Of a stretch of DNA of 64,000 nt, positions 8,663 through 16,476 are shown piece after piece. Where the stretch lies: NCBI GenBank assembly GCA_052034005.1, contig JBPOJB010000012.1, positions 124,001 to 188,000 of the forward strand, given 5' to 3'. The notes under the pieces were generated by a model, which saw only the letters and a program-made list of their open reading frames with translations, had not been told where the DNA came from and searched no databases. The translations under genes were made by a program, and so were the position numbers. The DNA is from JAAYDI01 sp052034005 (GTDB taxonomy: Bacteria; Planctomycetota; Planctomycetia; Pirellulales; Pirellulaceae). Numbering within the stretch: the stretch's first letter is position 1; every line of letters starts with the position of its first letter.

Positions 8663-9459
8663 AGGACCGCGTGCCGACCGGCCCAGCCGCCCAACCCGAG
8701 CGCCGGGTCATCATTCTGGGCGCCAGCAACGTGACGCTCGGCCTGCCGACGGTGATTGCCACGGCCCAGCAGGCGTGGGGGCGGCCGTTGGACATCATGG
8801 CCGCCATCGGGCACGGCCGTTCCTACGGGGCCACCAGCCGGGTCTTGGGCCGTTCCCTGCCCGGAATCGTACAGTGCGGGCTCTGGGAGGATCTGCAACG
8901 CCGCCCGCACCTGCCGACCGCCGCGCTGGTAACCGATATCGGCAACGATATCATTTACGGCCGCGATGTCGACCAGATCCTGCGCTGGGTCCAAACCTGC
9001 CTGGAACGCCTCCACCGCATCGCCGACCGACTCGTCGTGACGCGGCTGCCCATGGCCAGTCTCAGCCGGGCACCAGACTGGCGGCTGCGTTTGCTAATCT
9101 CCCTATTTTTCCCCAGCTCACGGCCTGATCGGGGTCAAGCGCTGGAGAAAGCCAACGCGTTGGATCGCCAACTGGTTTCATTCGCGGGTCCCTATCGCGC
9201 CTACATCGTGCAGCCTCAGAGCGCCTGGTACTCGTGGGACCCACTGCACATCGCGCGCGCGTTTCGCGCCGTCGCCTGGCAGAATTATCTGGCTTGCTGG
9301 ACCGACGGAGAGAATTTTTCTCCCCCGCCGAAATCTCTGCGTCGGTGGGTGATAGCGCGGCGAGCGCGGCCGTTGCACTGGAAACGCTTTGGCATCGCAC
9401 ATCATCGCGAACAGCCGACTGCGCGCTTTCCAGACGGTACGACCTTGTCTCTCTACTGA
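8656..9459 (+). CDS. SGNH/GDSL-like hydrolase
   Basis: A 267-residue protein without an obvious signal peptide. The four SGNH blocks can be placed: Ser24 in VIILGASNVTL (block I), a Gly near IGHGRSYG, Asn97 in TDIGNDI (block III), and Asp/His in SWDPLHIAR (block V, near residue 195). This supports an esterase, lipase or acyl-hydrolase role, but the block I sequence is atypical (GAS rather than GDS), so the function is tentative. The start is GTG at 8656 with GGGAGG 6 nt upstream, overlapping the M50 gene. Confidence 0.65.
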   Translation: MVKDRVPTGPAAQPERRVIILGASNVTLGLPTVIATAQQAWGRPLDIMAAIGHGRSYGATSRVLGRSLPGIVQCGLWEDLQRRPHLPTAALVTDIGNDIIYGRDVDQILRWVQTCLERLHRIADRLVVTRLPMASLSRAPDWRLRLLISLFFPSSRPDRGQALEKANALDRQLVSFAGPYRAYIVQPQSAWYSWDPLHIARAFRAVAWQNYLACWTDGENFSPPPKSLRRWVIARRARPLHWKRFGIAHHREQPTARFPDGTTLSLY

Positions 9460-9701
9460 CGGTTGCATGGGCATGACCCGCGCCGTCACGCGCAGTCGCC
9501 TGCGGGTATTCTGCGGGAAATACCGAGTGAAATCGCACTCAACCAACGCGCCTTGCGCGAGCGCGTCGCGATCGCCTCGTGGTCGTCACACAGCGCGCAG
9601 CGCGTTCGGCATGTGCATCGTTGCGCAGCGTGGCGCGCGGTCAATGCGTTGTCGCATGCGCACGACCAGCGCTCGCGCACGCGTCATGTGCCATGGTGAG
9701 C

Positions 9702-9717
9702 GCGAAAAAATTTTCGC
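9702..9717. repeat. AT-centred palindrome upstream of the histone-like gene promoter
   Basis: GCGAAAA-AA-TTTTCGC is a perfect 7-bp inverted repeat around AA, 20 bp upstream of the candidate -35. In DNA this GC-rich an A/T-core palindrome stands out as a possible operator or UP-like element. Confidence 0.45.
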
Positions 9718-9737
9718 CAAAAAACATGGAAGACGTG

Positions 9738-9765
9738 TTGCATAAATCGTGCGCATCCGTACAAA
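9738..9765 (+). promoter_or_regulatory. Candidate sigma-70 promoter of the histone-like gene
   Basis: TTGCAT (9738-9743), a 16-nt spacer, then TACAAA (9760-9765). The -35 matches TTGACA in four of six positions and the -10 is fair. Transcription from near 9772 would give a leader of about 190 nt. Confidence 0.4.
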
Positions 9766-9959
9766 TACTGTGTGAGGATCGGTAACCACATGGTCTGTTG
9801 CGAGCACAACGATCACTGACATGATCTCATCGCGAACAAGAGACCGAGCAAACGGAGAGTGGTTTTCGAGTTGTAGGTGGAACCTGACTCGTTGGCTTTA
9901 GGCAAACGGAAGCCGCGAGACGGAGTCCGCCGTGGAACCTGTTTAACGGAGGACGTACT

Positions 9960-10079
9960 GTGGCCAAGAAGAAGAAAGTGAAGAAGGCGGCGCCGAAGAA
10001 GGCCGTCAAGAAGGCCGTCAAGAAGAAGGTGGCCAAGAAGAAGGCTGCCAAGAAGGCCGTCAAGCGCAAGAAGAAGTAG
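9960..10079 (+). CDS. Lysine/alanine-rich histone-H1-like mini-protein
   Basis: A 39-residue protein starting at GTG 9960, with GGAGG 7 nt upstream, and ending at TAG 10077-10079. It is composed almost only of Lys, Ala, Val, Pro and Arg in KKAVKKAV / VAKKKAAKK type repeats, like the basic tails of histone H1, AlgP and the small H1-like proteins of Chlamydia and planctomycetes. It should bind nucleic acid through charge, probably the nucleoid; this is inferred from composition. Strong translation signals, a long leader and a strong hairpin 46 nt after the stop all support a real, well-expressed gene. Confidence 0.75.
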   Translation: MAKKKKVKKAAPKKAVKKAVKKKVAKKKAAKKAVKRKKK

Positions 10080-10124
10080 CCTGCCTTCCGCTACGTTTCG
10101 TGGCGAGCTTGAATCCGACGAGAA

Positions 10125-10158
10125 AGAGCCGTCAAGACACCTAAGTCTTGACGGCTCT
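10125..10158. terminator. Strong hairpin terminator between the histone-like gene and mrp
   Basis: A perfect 14-bp inverted repeat, AGAGCCGTCAAGAC / GTCTTGACGGCTCT, with loop ACCTAA. On the plus strand it is followed by AATGTTTATG and on the minus strand by TTCTCG. The T tracts are weak, but the stem is the strongest in the window and it lies between converging genes, so it probably serves both. Confidence 0.7.
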
Positions 10159-10193
10159 AATGTTTATGGATCACGGGACTGGCCGGCCCGGCG

Positions 10194-11279
10194 TCAGCCG
10201 AGCACCGGCAGCGAGACGGCGGGCGGGTTTTGCGCGGCCCGTTCAGCCAGGTTCCGGGCCAGCGCGTGACAGATGGTGTCGAAGTAAGGCGCGATGGTCG
10301 CGTCCAGGTAGTTCGACGCCGTGTGACCCTCGTCGCCATGCAGGCGGATCTGCATGTGGATCGGTATCTCGCCCAGCAGCGGCACGCCCGCCGCCGCCGC
10401 TTCCTTGGCGGCGCCGCCGCTGCCGAAGATATCGTATCGCTTCTGACATCCCGGGCACACGAACCCGCTCATGTTCTCGACCATGCCCAGCACGGGGATG
10501 TTGACCATCCGGAACATGGCGATCGCTTTGGCCGCATCCAGCAGCGCAACGTCCTGCGGCGTGCACACGACCACCGCGCCGGATACAGGAAGCAGCTGCG
10601 AGAGGCTCAGCGCCACGTCGCCGGTGCCCGGCGGGAGATCGATGATCAAGTAGTCGAGGTTTCCCCAGTCGGTGTCGCGCAGGAACTGCGTAATGGCGCC
10701 GTGCAGCATGGGCCCGCGCCACACCACCGCTTGATCGCGCTGAACCATGAAGCCCATCGACATCACGGGCATGCCGGCCGCCATCACCGGCTTGATCTTC
10801 TTGTTATCGATCATCTCCGGTTGGCCGTGGATACCCAGCAGATGTGGAATGCTGGGACCATACACATCCGCATCCATCAGCCCGACCGCACAACCCGCAC
10901 GCTGCAGGCCGATCGCCAGGCTGGTCGCCACGGTGCTCTTCCCGACGCCCCCTTTCCCCGATCCGACGGCAATCACGCTCTTGGCCGCCAATCCGATCTC
11001 ACCCACTTTCATGGGCGGCCGGTCGTGGACGGCGTGCGCGATCTGGACAGTCTGCACCTGGGGCAGCGCCGTGCGCAGCGTCTGTTCGAGCGCCTGTTGG
11101 GTGTCCGCCCACAGCGGTGCCGAGTGCGTGGTCAGCGCCAGCGTTAACGACACCACGCCGTCGTTCACCTGGATGTCCCGGATCTGGCCCGCTTGCAGGG
11201 CGCTGCGCCCGGTTTCCGGGTCTGGAAAGTCCGCCAGTGCCTGCTGCACGCGGGCCTGGGTGATCTGGCCTTCGGCCAT
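10194..11279 (-). CDS. mrp: Mrp/NBP35-family iron-sulfur carrier ATPase
   Basis: A 361-residue cytoplasmic P-loop ATPase that binds and delivers [4Fe-4S] clusters (ApbC/Mrp/Ind1 family). An N-terminal DUF59/MIP18-like domain (about 1-90) is followed by the deviant Walker A GSGKGGVGKST (about 107-117), DADVYGPS, LIIDLPPGTGD, and the cluster-binding pair CPGC in GFVCPGCQKRYDIF. It is the last of a same-strand run that begins with nuoA; the gap to the gene before it is 48 bp. The start ATG has GGGAGA 8 nt upstream. Its mitochondrial homologue Ind1 assembles complex I clusters, so a role in maturing the Nuo complex is a reasonable inference. The hairpin at 10125-10158 follows it. Confidence 0.93.
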   Translation of the reverse strand: MAEGQITQARVQQALADFPDPETGRSALQAGQIRDIQVNDGVVSLTLALTTHSAPLWADTQQALEQTLRTALPQVQTVQIAHAVHDRPPMKVGEIGLAAKSVIAVGSGKGGVGKSTVATSLAIGLQRAGCAVGLMDADVYGPSIPHLLGIHGQPEMIDNKKIKPVMAAGMPVMSMGFMVQRDQAVVWRGPMLHGAITQFLRDTDWGNLDYLIIDLPPGTGDVALSLSQLLPVSGAVVVCTPQDVALLDAAKAIAMFRMVNIPVLGMVENMSGFVCPGCQKRYDIFGSGGAAKEAAAAGVPLLGEIPIHMQIRLHGDEGHTASNYLDATIAPYFDTICHALARNLAERAAQNPPAVSLPVLG

Positions 11280-11327
11280 GGCTCATTCTCCCTGCAGTAG
11301 TCTCGTCGGGTTGCCTTACGTTGTCCT

Positions 11328-11768
11328 TCAATCGCCGCCCGCCCCATCGGCCCAGGGGAGCCGCCGCCAGATGCGCCGGCGGTCCGTGTCATCCGGGCGG
11401 GGCGCAGCGCCCAAGTGCCGCTGTGCGATGCGGACGATCGGCTGCCACTGCCGCGGCGAAAACACCACGTGCACCGCCCCCGCTTCGCGCAGCAGCCATT
11501 CGGCCGACTCCAACGCACGCTGGCCGAGCACCACGACGCGGGCGCGCGGGAACCCGGCCATCAGCCGCGGCAGCCACGGCAGGAGCGCCTCGAGATTGAC
11601 CGTCGTCGCTTCGACCGCCACAAGGCTCGCCGGACGGGCCGCCACCTCGCTCCAGCACGCATCGAGGCTGCGCGTCTGCAGGATGCGGTGCCCCACCTGT
11701 TGGAGCGGCCGGCGGAGCGCCGCCGCCCACCTGTCCGTTCGCTCACAAATGATGATGCCGTGTGCCAC
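11328..11768 (-). CDS. Pseudo-receiver-like protein of the nuo operon tail
   Basis: A 146-residue cytoplasmic protein. Its strand/helix spacing resembles a CheY receiver: IIICERT, then SLVAVEATT, then ARVVVLGQRALESAEWLLREAGAVHVVFSP. At the site where receivers carry the phospho-accepting Asp it has Glu (VAVEAT), the Thr/Ser site is Gly and the Lys site is Ser, so it should not be phosphorylated in the normal way. The fold assignment is by eye and moderate. GTG at 11768 (GAGG 9 nt upstream) was chosen because it begins just after the stop of the preceding AAA+ gene, 31 nt away. It probably works with that protein. Confidence 0.55.
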   Translation of the reverse strand: MAHGIIICERTDRWAAALRRPLQQVGHRILQTRSLDACWSEVAARPASLVAVEATTVNLEALLPWLPRLMAGFPRARVVVLGQRALESAEWLLREAGAVHVVFSPRQWQPIVRIAQRHLGAAPRPDDTDRRRIWRRLPWADGAGGD

Positions 11769-11799
11769 TGCCGTGCGCCTCAACGCGTCTGTGCATATC

Positions 11800-13194
11800 C
11801 TAGCCCGAGAGCCCGAAGTATTCGAGCCGGCGGTGAAAACGCGCACGGGTGACACCCAGCAGTCGCGCCGCCTTCGTCTTGTTCCCCTTGGCACGCTTCA
11901 ACGCCCGCACCATCAGCTCCTTCTCGATCTCCTCCAGCAACTGGGCCAGCACGATCGGCTGCTCCTCCCGACGCGGATGCGCCGCCGCCTGGTGCGCCCA
12001 ATGGATCTTGTCCGGCAGGTGACGCGGCTCCACCAGCGGCCCATCGGCCGCCCGGCACGCCCACTCCACCACCGATGTCAACTCCTCCACGTTCTCCGGC
12101 CAAGGGTACGCCGCCAGCGCATCGAGGGATTCGGACGTGAACCCGCCCAGTTGTCGGCCGCCCTGCATATTGAACCGCTCCACCAGGCATTGACATAACA
12201 GCGGGATGTCCTGCGGACGGGCCGCCAGCGGCGGGATCTCGATCACCAAGGTGCTCAGCACGTGAGCCAGGTCCGCGCGGAAACGCCCCTGCTCCGCCAA
12301 CGCCAGCAGCGGATCCCCGCTCGTGGCGATCGTATACAGCTCGAGATCCGGCAGCGCCAGAAACCCCGCCAACTCCGCCTGCGCGTCCGGCGGCAACTGG
12401 TCGACATCCAGCAACAGCACGGTCGCCGCCCGAACAGTCGGCTCCGACATGCCCCCCGGCCGCTCACCGTCCGACGCGCTGAGCTGCCGCAGCAGGCCCG
12501 TGACAGTCGCCTGGATCAGTTCCGCGTCCAATAGCGGGCACCACAGCGGCACAAGCAGGTCCGAGACGCCCGGCATGGCGCGACGATGCAACAGCCGCGC
12601 GACGTGCTCACGCCCGCTGCCGGCGGGACCGTGCACCAGCACGTGCGTCTTGCCGCGCGCGGCGAGCGCCAACTGATCACGCACGCGCTGAATCGCCGGA
12701 CTGACACCGACAAGCTCATCCAGAGACTCGTCCTGCGGGTACCGGCGGCGCAGCCGGGCCAGGCGATGATGCAGGGCCGACGCTTCCGAACCCCCCGCCT
12801 CTTCGCCACGGCGTTCGTCCGACGCGGCGGACAACATCACAACGACCCCCGGAAAACCTGCCGCATCATCCCCCAGCGACATGCAGTGCGCGCGCCGCGC
12901 CCGCAGTTCGCCCGACAGATGCAGCGCCAAGACATGGAACGTGGCCGCCTGACCACTGAACACCTCGGGCGGAGGACACAGACTGGACGCGATGTCGCCG
13001 GGCACCGAGCCCGCCCCCACGGCCTGATAGTCGGAACGCTGTCCGACAAGCTGGTCGGCGTCGAGCCCCACCAGCTCGGCGCAGGCCGCGTTGCAGTAGA
13101 TCAGGCGGCGCCGCTGATCGATCGCATACACGGGGCGCGCGGAAGCATCCAGCAGCTTCCCCAGGGCATGCTCTCTGGAGCGTACGCCAGCCAT
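11800..13194 (-). CDS. Degenerate sigma-54-activator-like regulator (PAS, AAA+, Fis-type HTH)
   Basis: A 464-residue protein. A PAS-like sensor domain (about 8-125, PVYAIDQRRRLIYCNAAC) is followed by an NtrC-type AAA+ region (about 160-400) and a C-terminal Fis helix-turn-helix (about 425-460, NKTKAARLLGVTRARFHRRL). The AAA+ part is abnormal. The Walker A is GPAGSGRE with Arg195 in place of Lys, the Walker B reads LLLDVD instead of FLDE, and no GAFTGA loop for sigma-54 contact is present between them. FRADL and the ARPQDIPLL segment are kept. It therefore probably binds DNA without remodelling sigma-54. The ATG lies 2 nt after the nuoN stop, so translation is coupled to complex I. Confidence 0.85.
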   Translation of the reverse strand: MAGVRSREHALGKLLDASARPVYAIDQRRRLIYCNAACAELVGLDADQLVGQRSDYQAVGAGSVPGDIASSLCPPPEVFSGQAATFHVLALHLSGELRARRAHCMSLGDDAAGFPGVVVMLSAASDERRGEEAGGSEASALHHRLARLRRRYPQDESLDELVGVSPAIQRVRDQLALAARGKTHVLVHGPAGSGREHVARLLHRRAMPGVSDLLVPLWCPLLDAELIQATVTGLLRQLSASDGERPGGMSEPTVRAATVLLLDVDQLPPDAQAELAGFLALPDLELYTIATSGDPLLALAEQGRFRADLAHVLSTLVIEIPPLAARPQDIPLLCQCLVERFNMQGGRQLGGFTSESLDALAAYPWPENVEELTSVVEWACRAADGPLVEPRHLPDKIHWAHQAAAHPRREEQPIVLAQLLEEIEKELMVRALKRAKGNKTKAARLLGVTRARFHRRLEYFGLSG

Positions 13195-13196
13195 GG

Positions 13197-14813
13197 TCAG
13201 CCACCACCCTCCCACGGCCGGCCTGCCCAACCGCCCTCCTCAAACCACACGCCGGCCGACTCGCCGTGCGGCCCGGCCGCCACGGCCGTACGCGAGGCTC
13301 CCAGCAGCAGGTCGGCCGAGGCGGCGGTCCGCAAAGCGATCCCCGGCCATAGGCTCAACACGACGACCAGCAGACAGCAGGCCATGACGCCCGACAGCAC
13401 ACCCGCACCGCCCTGCGGATCCAGCCGAGTCACCGGGGACGCGAAGTACATGCAACCGATCACACGCAGATAATAGGCCGCCGCAATCGCCGCGTTCAAC
13501 ACGCCCGCAATGGCCAGCACCAGAAGCCACACGCTCGCGCCTCCCGGACCGGCCAGCGCCAGCCGAATCGCCCCCGTGAACAGGGTCAGCTTCCCCCAGA
13601 AACCCGCCAGGGGCGGCAGACCCGCCAACGAAAACAGGCACAGGGCCAACGCCCCGGCCACCCACGGATGCGAACGCGCCAACCCGGCCAGCTCCGATAC
13701 GCTGCTGACCTCCTGCCGGTCGCTGCTCAAATAGGCCAACGCCCCGAAGACGCCCAACACGGCCAGCACGTACACCGCCAGATACAGCAGGGTCGCGCCG
13801 ATCCCGCCCGCCCGGGAGCACGCCAACGCCACCGTCAGGCCGATCAGCATGTAGCCGGCGTGCGCAATGGATGAGTAGGCCATGAGCCGGCGCAGGTTCT
13901 GTTGCCACAACGCACACACATTGCCCAACGTCATCGTCAGGACGGCCAGCACCCACAGCAGAGGCCAGCCGAACGCCGAATCGGCCGGCAGGATGGCCAC
14001 CACGAGGCGGATCAGCGCCAGGATGCCGCAGATCTTCGGCGCCGCCGCCAGCAGACCGGCGTTGACGTTCGTCGTCCCCTGATACACGTCCGCCGCGTAG
14101 AAATGGAACGGCACGGCGGCGATCTTGAAGCCCAGGCCCGACACGATCAGCACCAGGCCCAGCAGGAACAACGTCACCTGCTCGGCCGGCAACCCCTCGA
14201 TCGCCTCGCGAATCCCCGGCCATTGCGCCGTACCGGAAATCAGCGTCGTGCCCCGGGCCACGCCGTACAGGAAACTGATCCCATAGAGCCATAGCGCGGA
14301 AGCCGCAATGCTCAAGAAGAAATACTTCACCGTCGCCTCGCCGCTGGCCCGGTCCGTGCGGCCGAGGAACAGCAGGACATACGTCGGAATGGAAATCAAC
14401 TCCAGCGCCACGAACAGCAAGATCAACTCGTTGGCCCGGCACACCAGCATCATCCCTGCCGTCAACATCATGATCGTCGCCAGCACCTCGGTCGCCAGGC
14501 AGTCGCGGCCGGCGCGCGACGCGATCAACGTGAGCAACAGGCCGACCACCAGGCAGCAGATCCGGCTCGCCTGGCCCAAGTAGTCCACGATCAAGGGGCC
14601 GTTGAGCAGCGTGGCACCCTCCGCAACCTGCTGCCAGAGCGCGCCCTCGTTCCGGAGCACGACCAGGAACACAACCGCATACGTGGCGATCGCCATCGCG
14701 TTCCAGATCGACCGACCGGGCGACCAGGTGCCGCCGACGTAGATCCACGTCGCGATCACCACCAGGATGAATTCCGGCCATATCAGACTGACCGTGGAAA
14801 GATCAACGACCAC
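13197..14813 (-). CDS. nuoN: NADH-quinone oxidoreductase subunit N
   Basis: A 538-residue antiporter-like membrane subunit of complex I with about 14 hydrophobic helices. Typical segments are EVLATIMMLTAGMMLV, LELISIPTYVLLFL, AAVPFHFYAADVYQG (the lysine-containing helix region follows) and LMAYSSIAHAGYMLIG. It belongs to the distal proton-pumping arm. The GTG start at 14813 has GGAGG 9 nt upstream and overlaps nuoM by 11 nt; the longer open frame upstream is unlikely. Two nucleotides separate its stop from the AAA+ regulator. Confidence 0.93.
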   Translation of the reverse strand: MVVDLSTVSLIWPEFILVVIATWIYVGGTWSPGRSIWNAMAIATYAVVFLVVLRNEGALWQQVAEGATLLNGPLIVDYLGQASRICCLVVGLLLTLIASRAGRDCLATEVLATIMMLTAGMMLVCRANELILLFVALELISIPTYVLLFLGRTDRASGEATVKYFFLSIAASALWLYGISFLYGVARGTTLISGTAQWPGIREAIEGLPAEQVTLFLLGLVLIVSGLGFKIAAVPFHFYAADVYQGTTNVNAGLLAAAPKICGILALIRLVVAILPADSAFGWPLLWVLAVLTMTLGNVCALWQQNLRRLMAYSSIAHAGYMLIGLTVALACSRAGGIGATLLYLAVYVLAVLGVFGALAYLSSDRQEVSSVSELAGLARSHPWVAGALALCLFSLAGLPPLAGFWGKLTLFTGAIRLALAGPGGASVWLLVLAIAGVLNAAIAAAYYLRVIGCMYFASPVTRLDPQGGAGVLSGVMACCLLVVVLSLWPGIALRTAASADLLLGASRTAVAAGPHGESAGVWFEEGGWAGRPWEGGG

Positions 14814-16464
14814 CTGTGCGCACCTCCCGCAGAACGACGTGCGAGGCCTCCGTGACACCTGCTCCCGGCGTCCCGGCAACTTCCCCGTACTCGCCGCCGA
14901 TCGCCCCCTGCACCACCGACGTCACACGATCCAAGGTGGGTGCCATGCGGTGCAGGAAGAAACTCGGCTGGACGCCGATCCAGACCACGAGCGCCGCCAG
15001 GGGGGCGAGCGCCGCCACTTCGCGCCGACTCAAATCGCGCACCACCCGGCCCGCCCCTTCGGCCGGCTCCCGCAGCGGCCCGAAAAAGACGCGCTGGATC
15101 ATCCACAACATATACCAGGCGCCCAGCACCACGCCCGCCACGGCCAGGACCGAGATCGCGTGCAACTGGGCCGGCAGGATCGGCGGCAGCGAGCCCCACG
15201 CGCGCTGGAACATGCCCAACAGCACCAGGAACTCGCCGGCAAACCCGTTCAAACCCGGCAGGCCAATGCTCGACAACGTGAACACGAGCATGAAGAACGC
15301 CAGCCAAGGCAGCCGGCGCGCCAACCCGCCCAACTGCCGCATCTCGCGCGTGTGGTAACGCTCGTACAGCATCCCCACCAGCGCGAACAACGCACCGGTC
15401 GAAATCCCATGGTTGACCATCTGCAGCGTGCCGCCTTGCACCCCCAGCCGATTCGCGGCAAACAGCCCCAACATGCAATAGCCCAAATGGCTGACGCTCG
15501 AATAGGCAATCAGCCGCTTGATGTCCCGCTGGGCCAACGCCACCAACGCCCCGTACAAAATGCCCAGCACCGCCAACCACAGGAGGATCGGCATGCAGAC
15601 GGCCGTCGCCGCCGGCAACATCGCCATGTTGAACCGCAAGAACCCGTAGGTGCCGATCTTCAGCATGATCCCCGCCAGAAACACACTGCCCGCCGTCGGC
15701 GCCTGGACGTGCGCCAGCGGCAGCCAGGTGTGGAGCGGGAACAACGGCACCTTGATCGCGAACCCGGCAAACAGGCCCCAGAACACCGCCAGCTGCCAGG
15801 ACAACGGCGCGATCGGATGCACCTGGAGCGACGCCGTCAGCTCCGGGATCGAAAACGTCAACCGGCCCGTGTGCCGCGCATCCCACAGCACGACCGCCAG
15901 CAATGACAAGAATGTCAGCAGACTGCCCGCCAACGTGTAGACGAAGAACTTCCGCGCTGCATATTGCCGCTCTTCGCTCCCCCAGATCCCAATCAGGAAG
16001 AACAACGGAATCAACGTGAACTCGAAGAAAATATAAAACAGGATGATGTCCCGCGCTGCGAAGACGCCCAGACAACCCGCCTCCAGCAGCAACAACATGG
16101 CGTAGAACAACGCCACCTCCCGATCGATCGCCTCCCAACTCACCAGCACCGCAGTGAACATCAACAGCGCCGACAACGCGAACAACCAGAGCCCCAACCC
16201 GTCCAATCCGACATCCAGCCGGATGTCCATCGGCGAGCCGGGCCCCATCCAGGCCAACGTCGTCACGCCGAACCCGTCGCCTGCCATCCCGTCCGCCGGG
16301 AACTGGACCACGATCACGCAGGTCAACACCAGCGTCACGACCGTCGTGCACAGCGCGCCGGCCCGCACCGCTCCGTGCCCCAGACGCGACAACGGGCCGA
16401 TCAGGACGGCGCCCGCCAGCGGCACCAGGATCGTGACCAGTGGCAAATGACCGATTGTCGTCAT
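14803..16464 (-). CDS. nuoM: NADH-quinone oxidoreductase subunit M
   Basis: A 553-residue Mrp-antiporter-like membrane subunit of complex I. Recognisable helices include FYIFFEFTLIPLFFLIGIWG (catalytic Glu on TM5), KVPLFPLHTWLPLAH (with the TM7 Lys) and LIAYSSVSHLGYCMLG. It translocates protons in the distal arm next to NuoL. It starts 12 nt after the nuoL stop with an AGGGG ribosome site. Confidence 0.95.
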   Translation of the reverse strand: MTTIGHLPLVTILVPLAGAVLIGPLSRLGHGAVRAGALCTTVVTLVLTCVIVVQFPADGMAGDGFGVTTLAWMGPGSPMDIRLDVGLDGLGLWLFALSALLMFTAVLVSWEAIDREVALFYAMLLLLEAGCLGVFAARDIILFYIFFEFTLIPLFFLIGIWGSEERQYAARKFFVYTLAGSLLTFLSLLAVVLWDARHTGRLTFSIPELTASLQVHPIAPLSWQLAVFWGLFAGFAIKVPLFPLHTWLPLAHVQAPTAGSVFLAGIMLKIGTYGFLRFNMAMLPAATAVCMPILLWLAVLGILYGALVALAQRDIKRLIAYSSVSHLGYCMLGLFAANRLGVQGGTLQMVNHGISTGALFALVGMLYERYHTREMRQLGGLARRLPWLAFFMLVFTLSSIGLPGLNGFAGEFLVLLGMFQRAWGSLPPILPAQLHAISVLAVAGVVLGAWYMLWMIQRVFFGPLREPAEGAGRVVRDLSRREVAALAPLAALVVWIGVQPSFFLHRMAPTLDRVTSVVQGAIGGEYGEVAGTPGAGVTEASHVVLREVRTGGR

Positions 16465-16476
16465 CCGATACCCCTG

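Larger units (their letters stand above)
9460..9959 (+). promoter_or_regulatory. 500-bp non-coding control region of the histone-like gene
   Basis: No convincing gene. The left part is unusually rich in CGCG/GCGC steps. It holds an inverted repeat GGTATT/AATACC at 9505-9524, a palindrome at 9702-9717, and a promoter candidate at 9738-9765. The predicted leader of about 190 nt contains a 10-nt direct repeat, GTGGAACCTG, at 9877-9886 and 9932-9941; the first copy sits in a small AGGT/ACCT hairpin. A strong ribosome site, GGAGG, is at 9948-9952. Confidence 0.5.

Noticed and set aside
9460..9960. Short open frames in the control region of the histone-like gene
   Set aside because: They start without ribosome sites, and their products look like translated CGCG-rich DNA.
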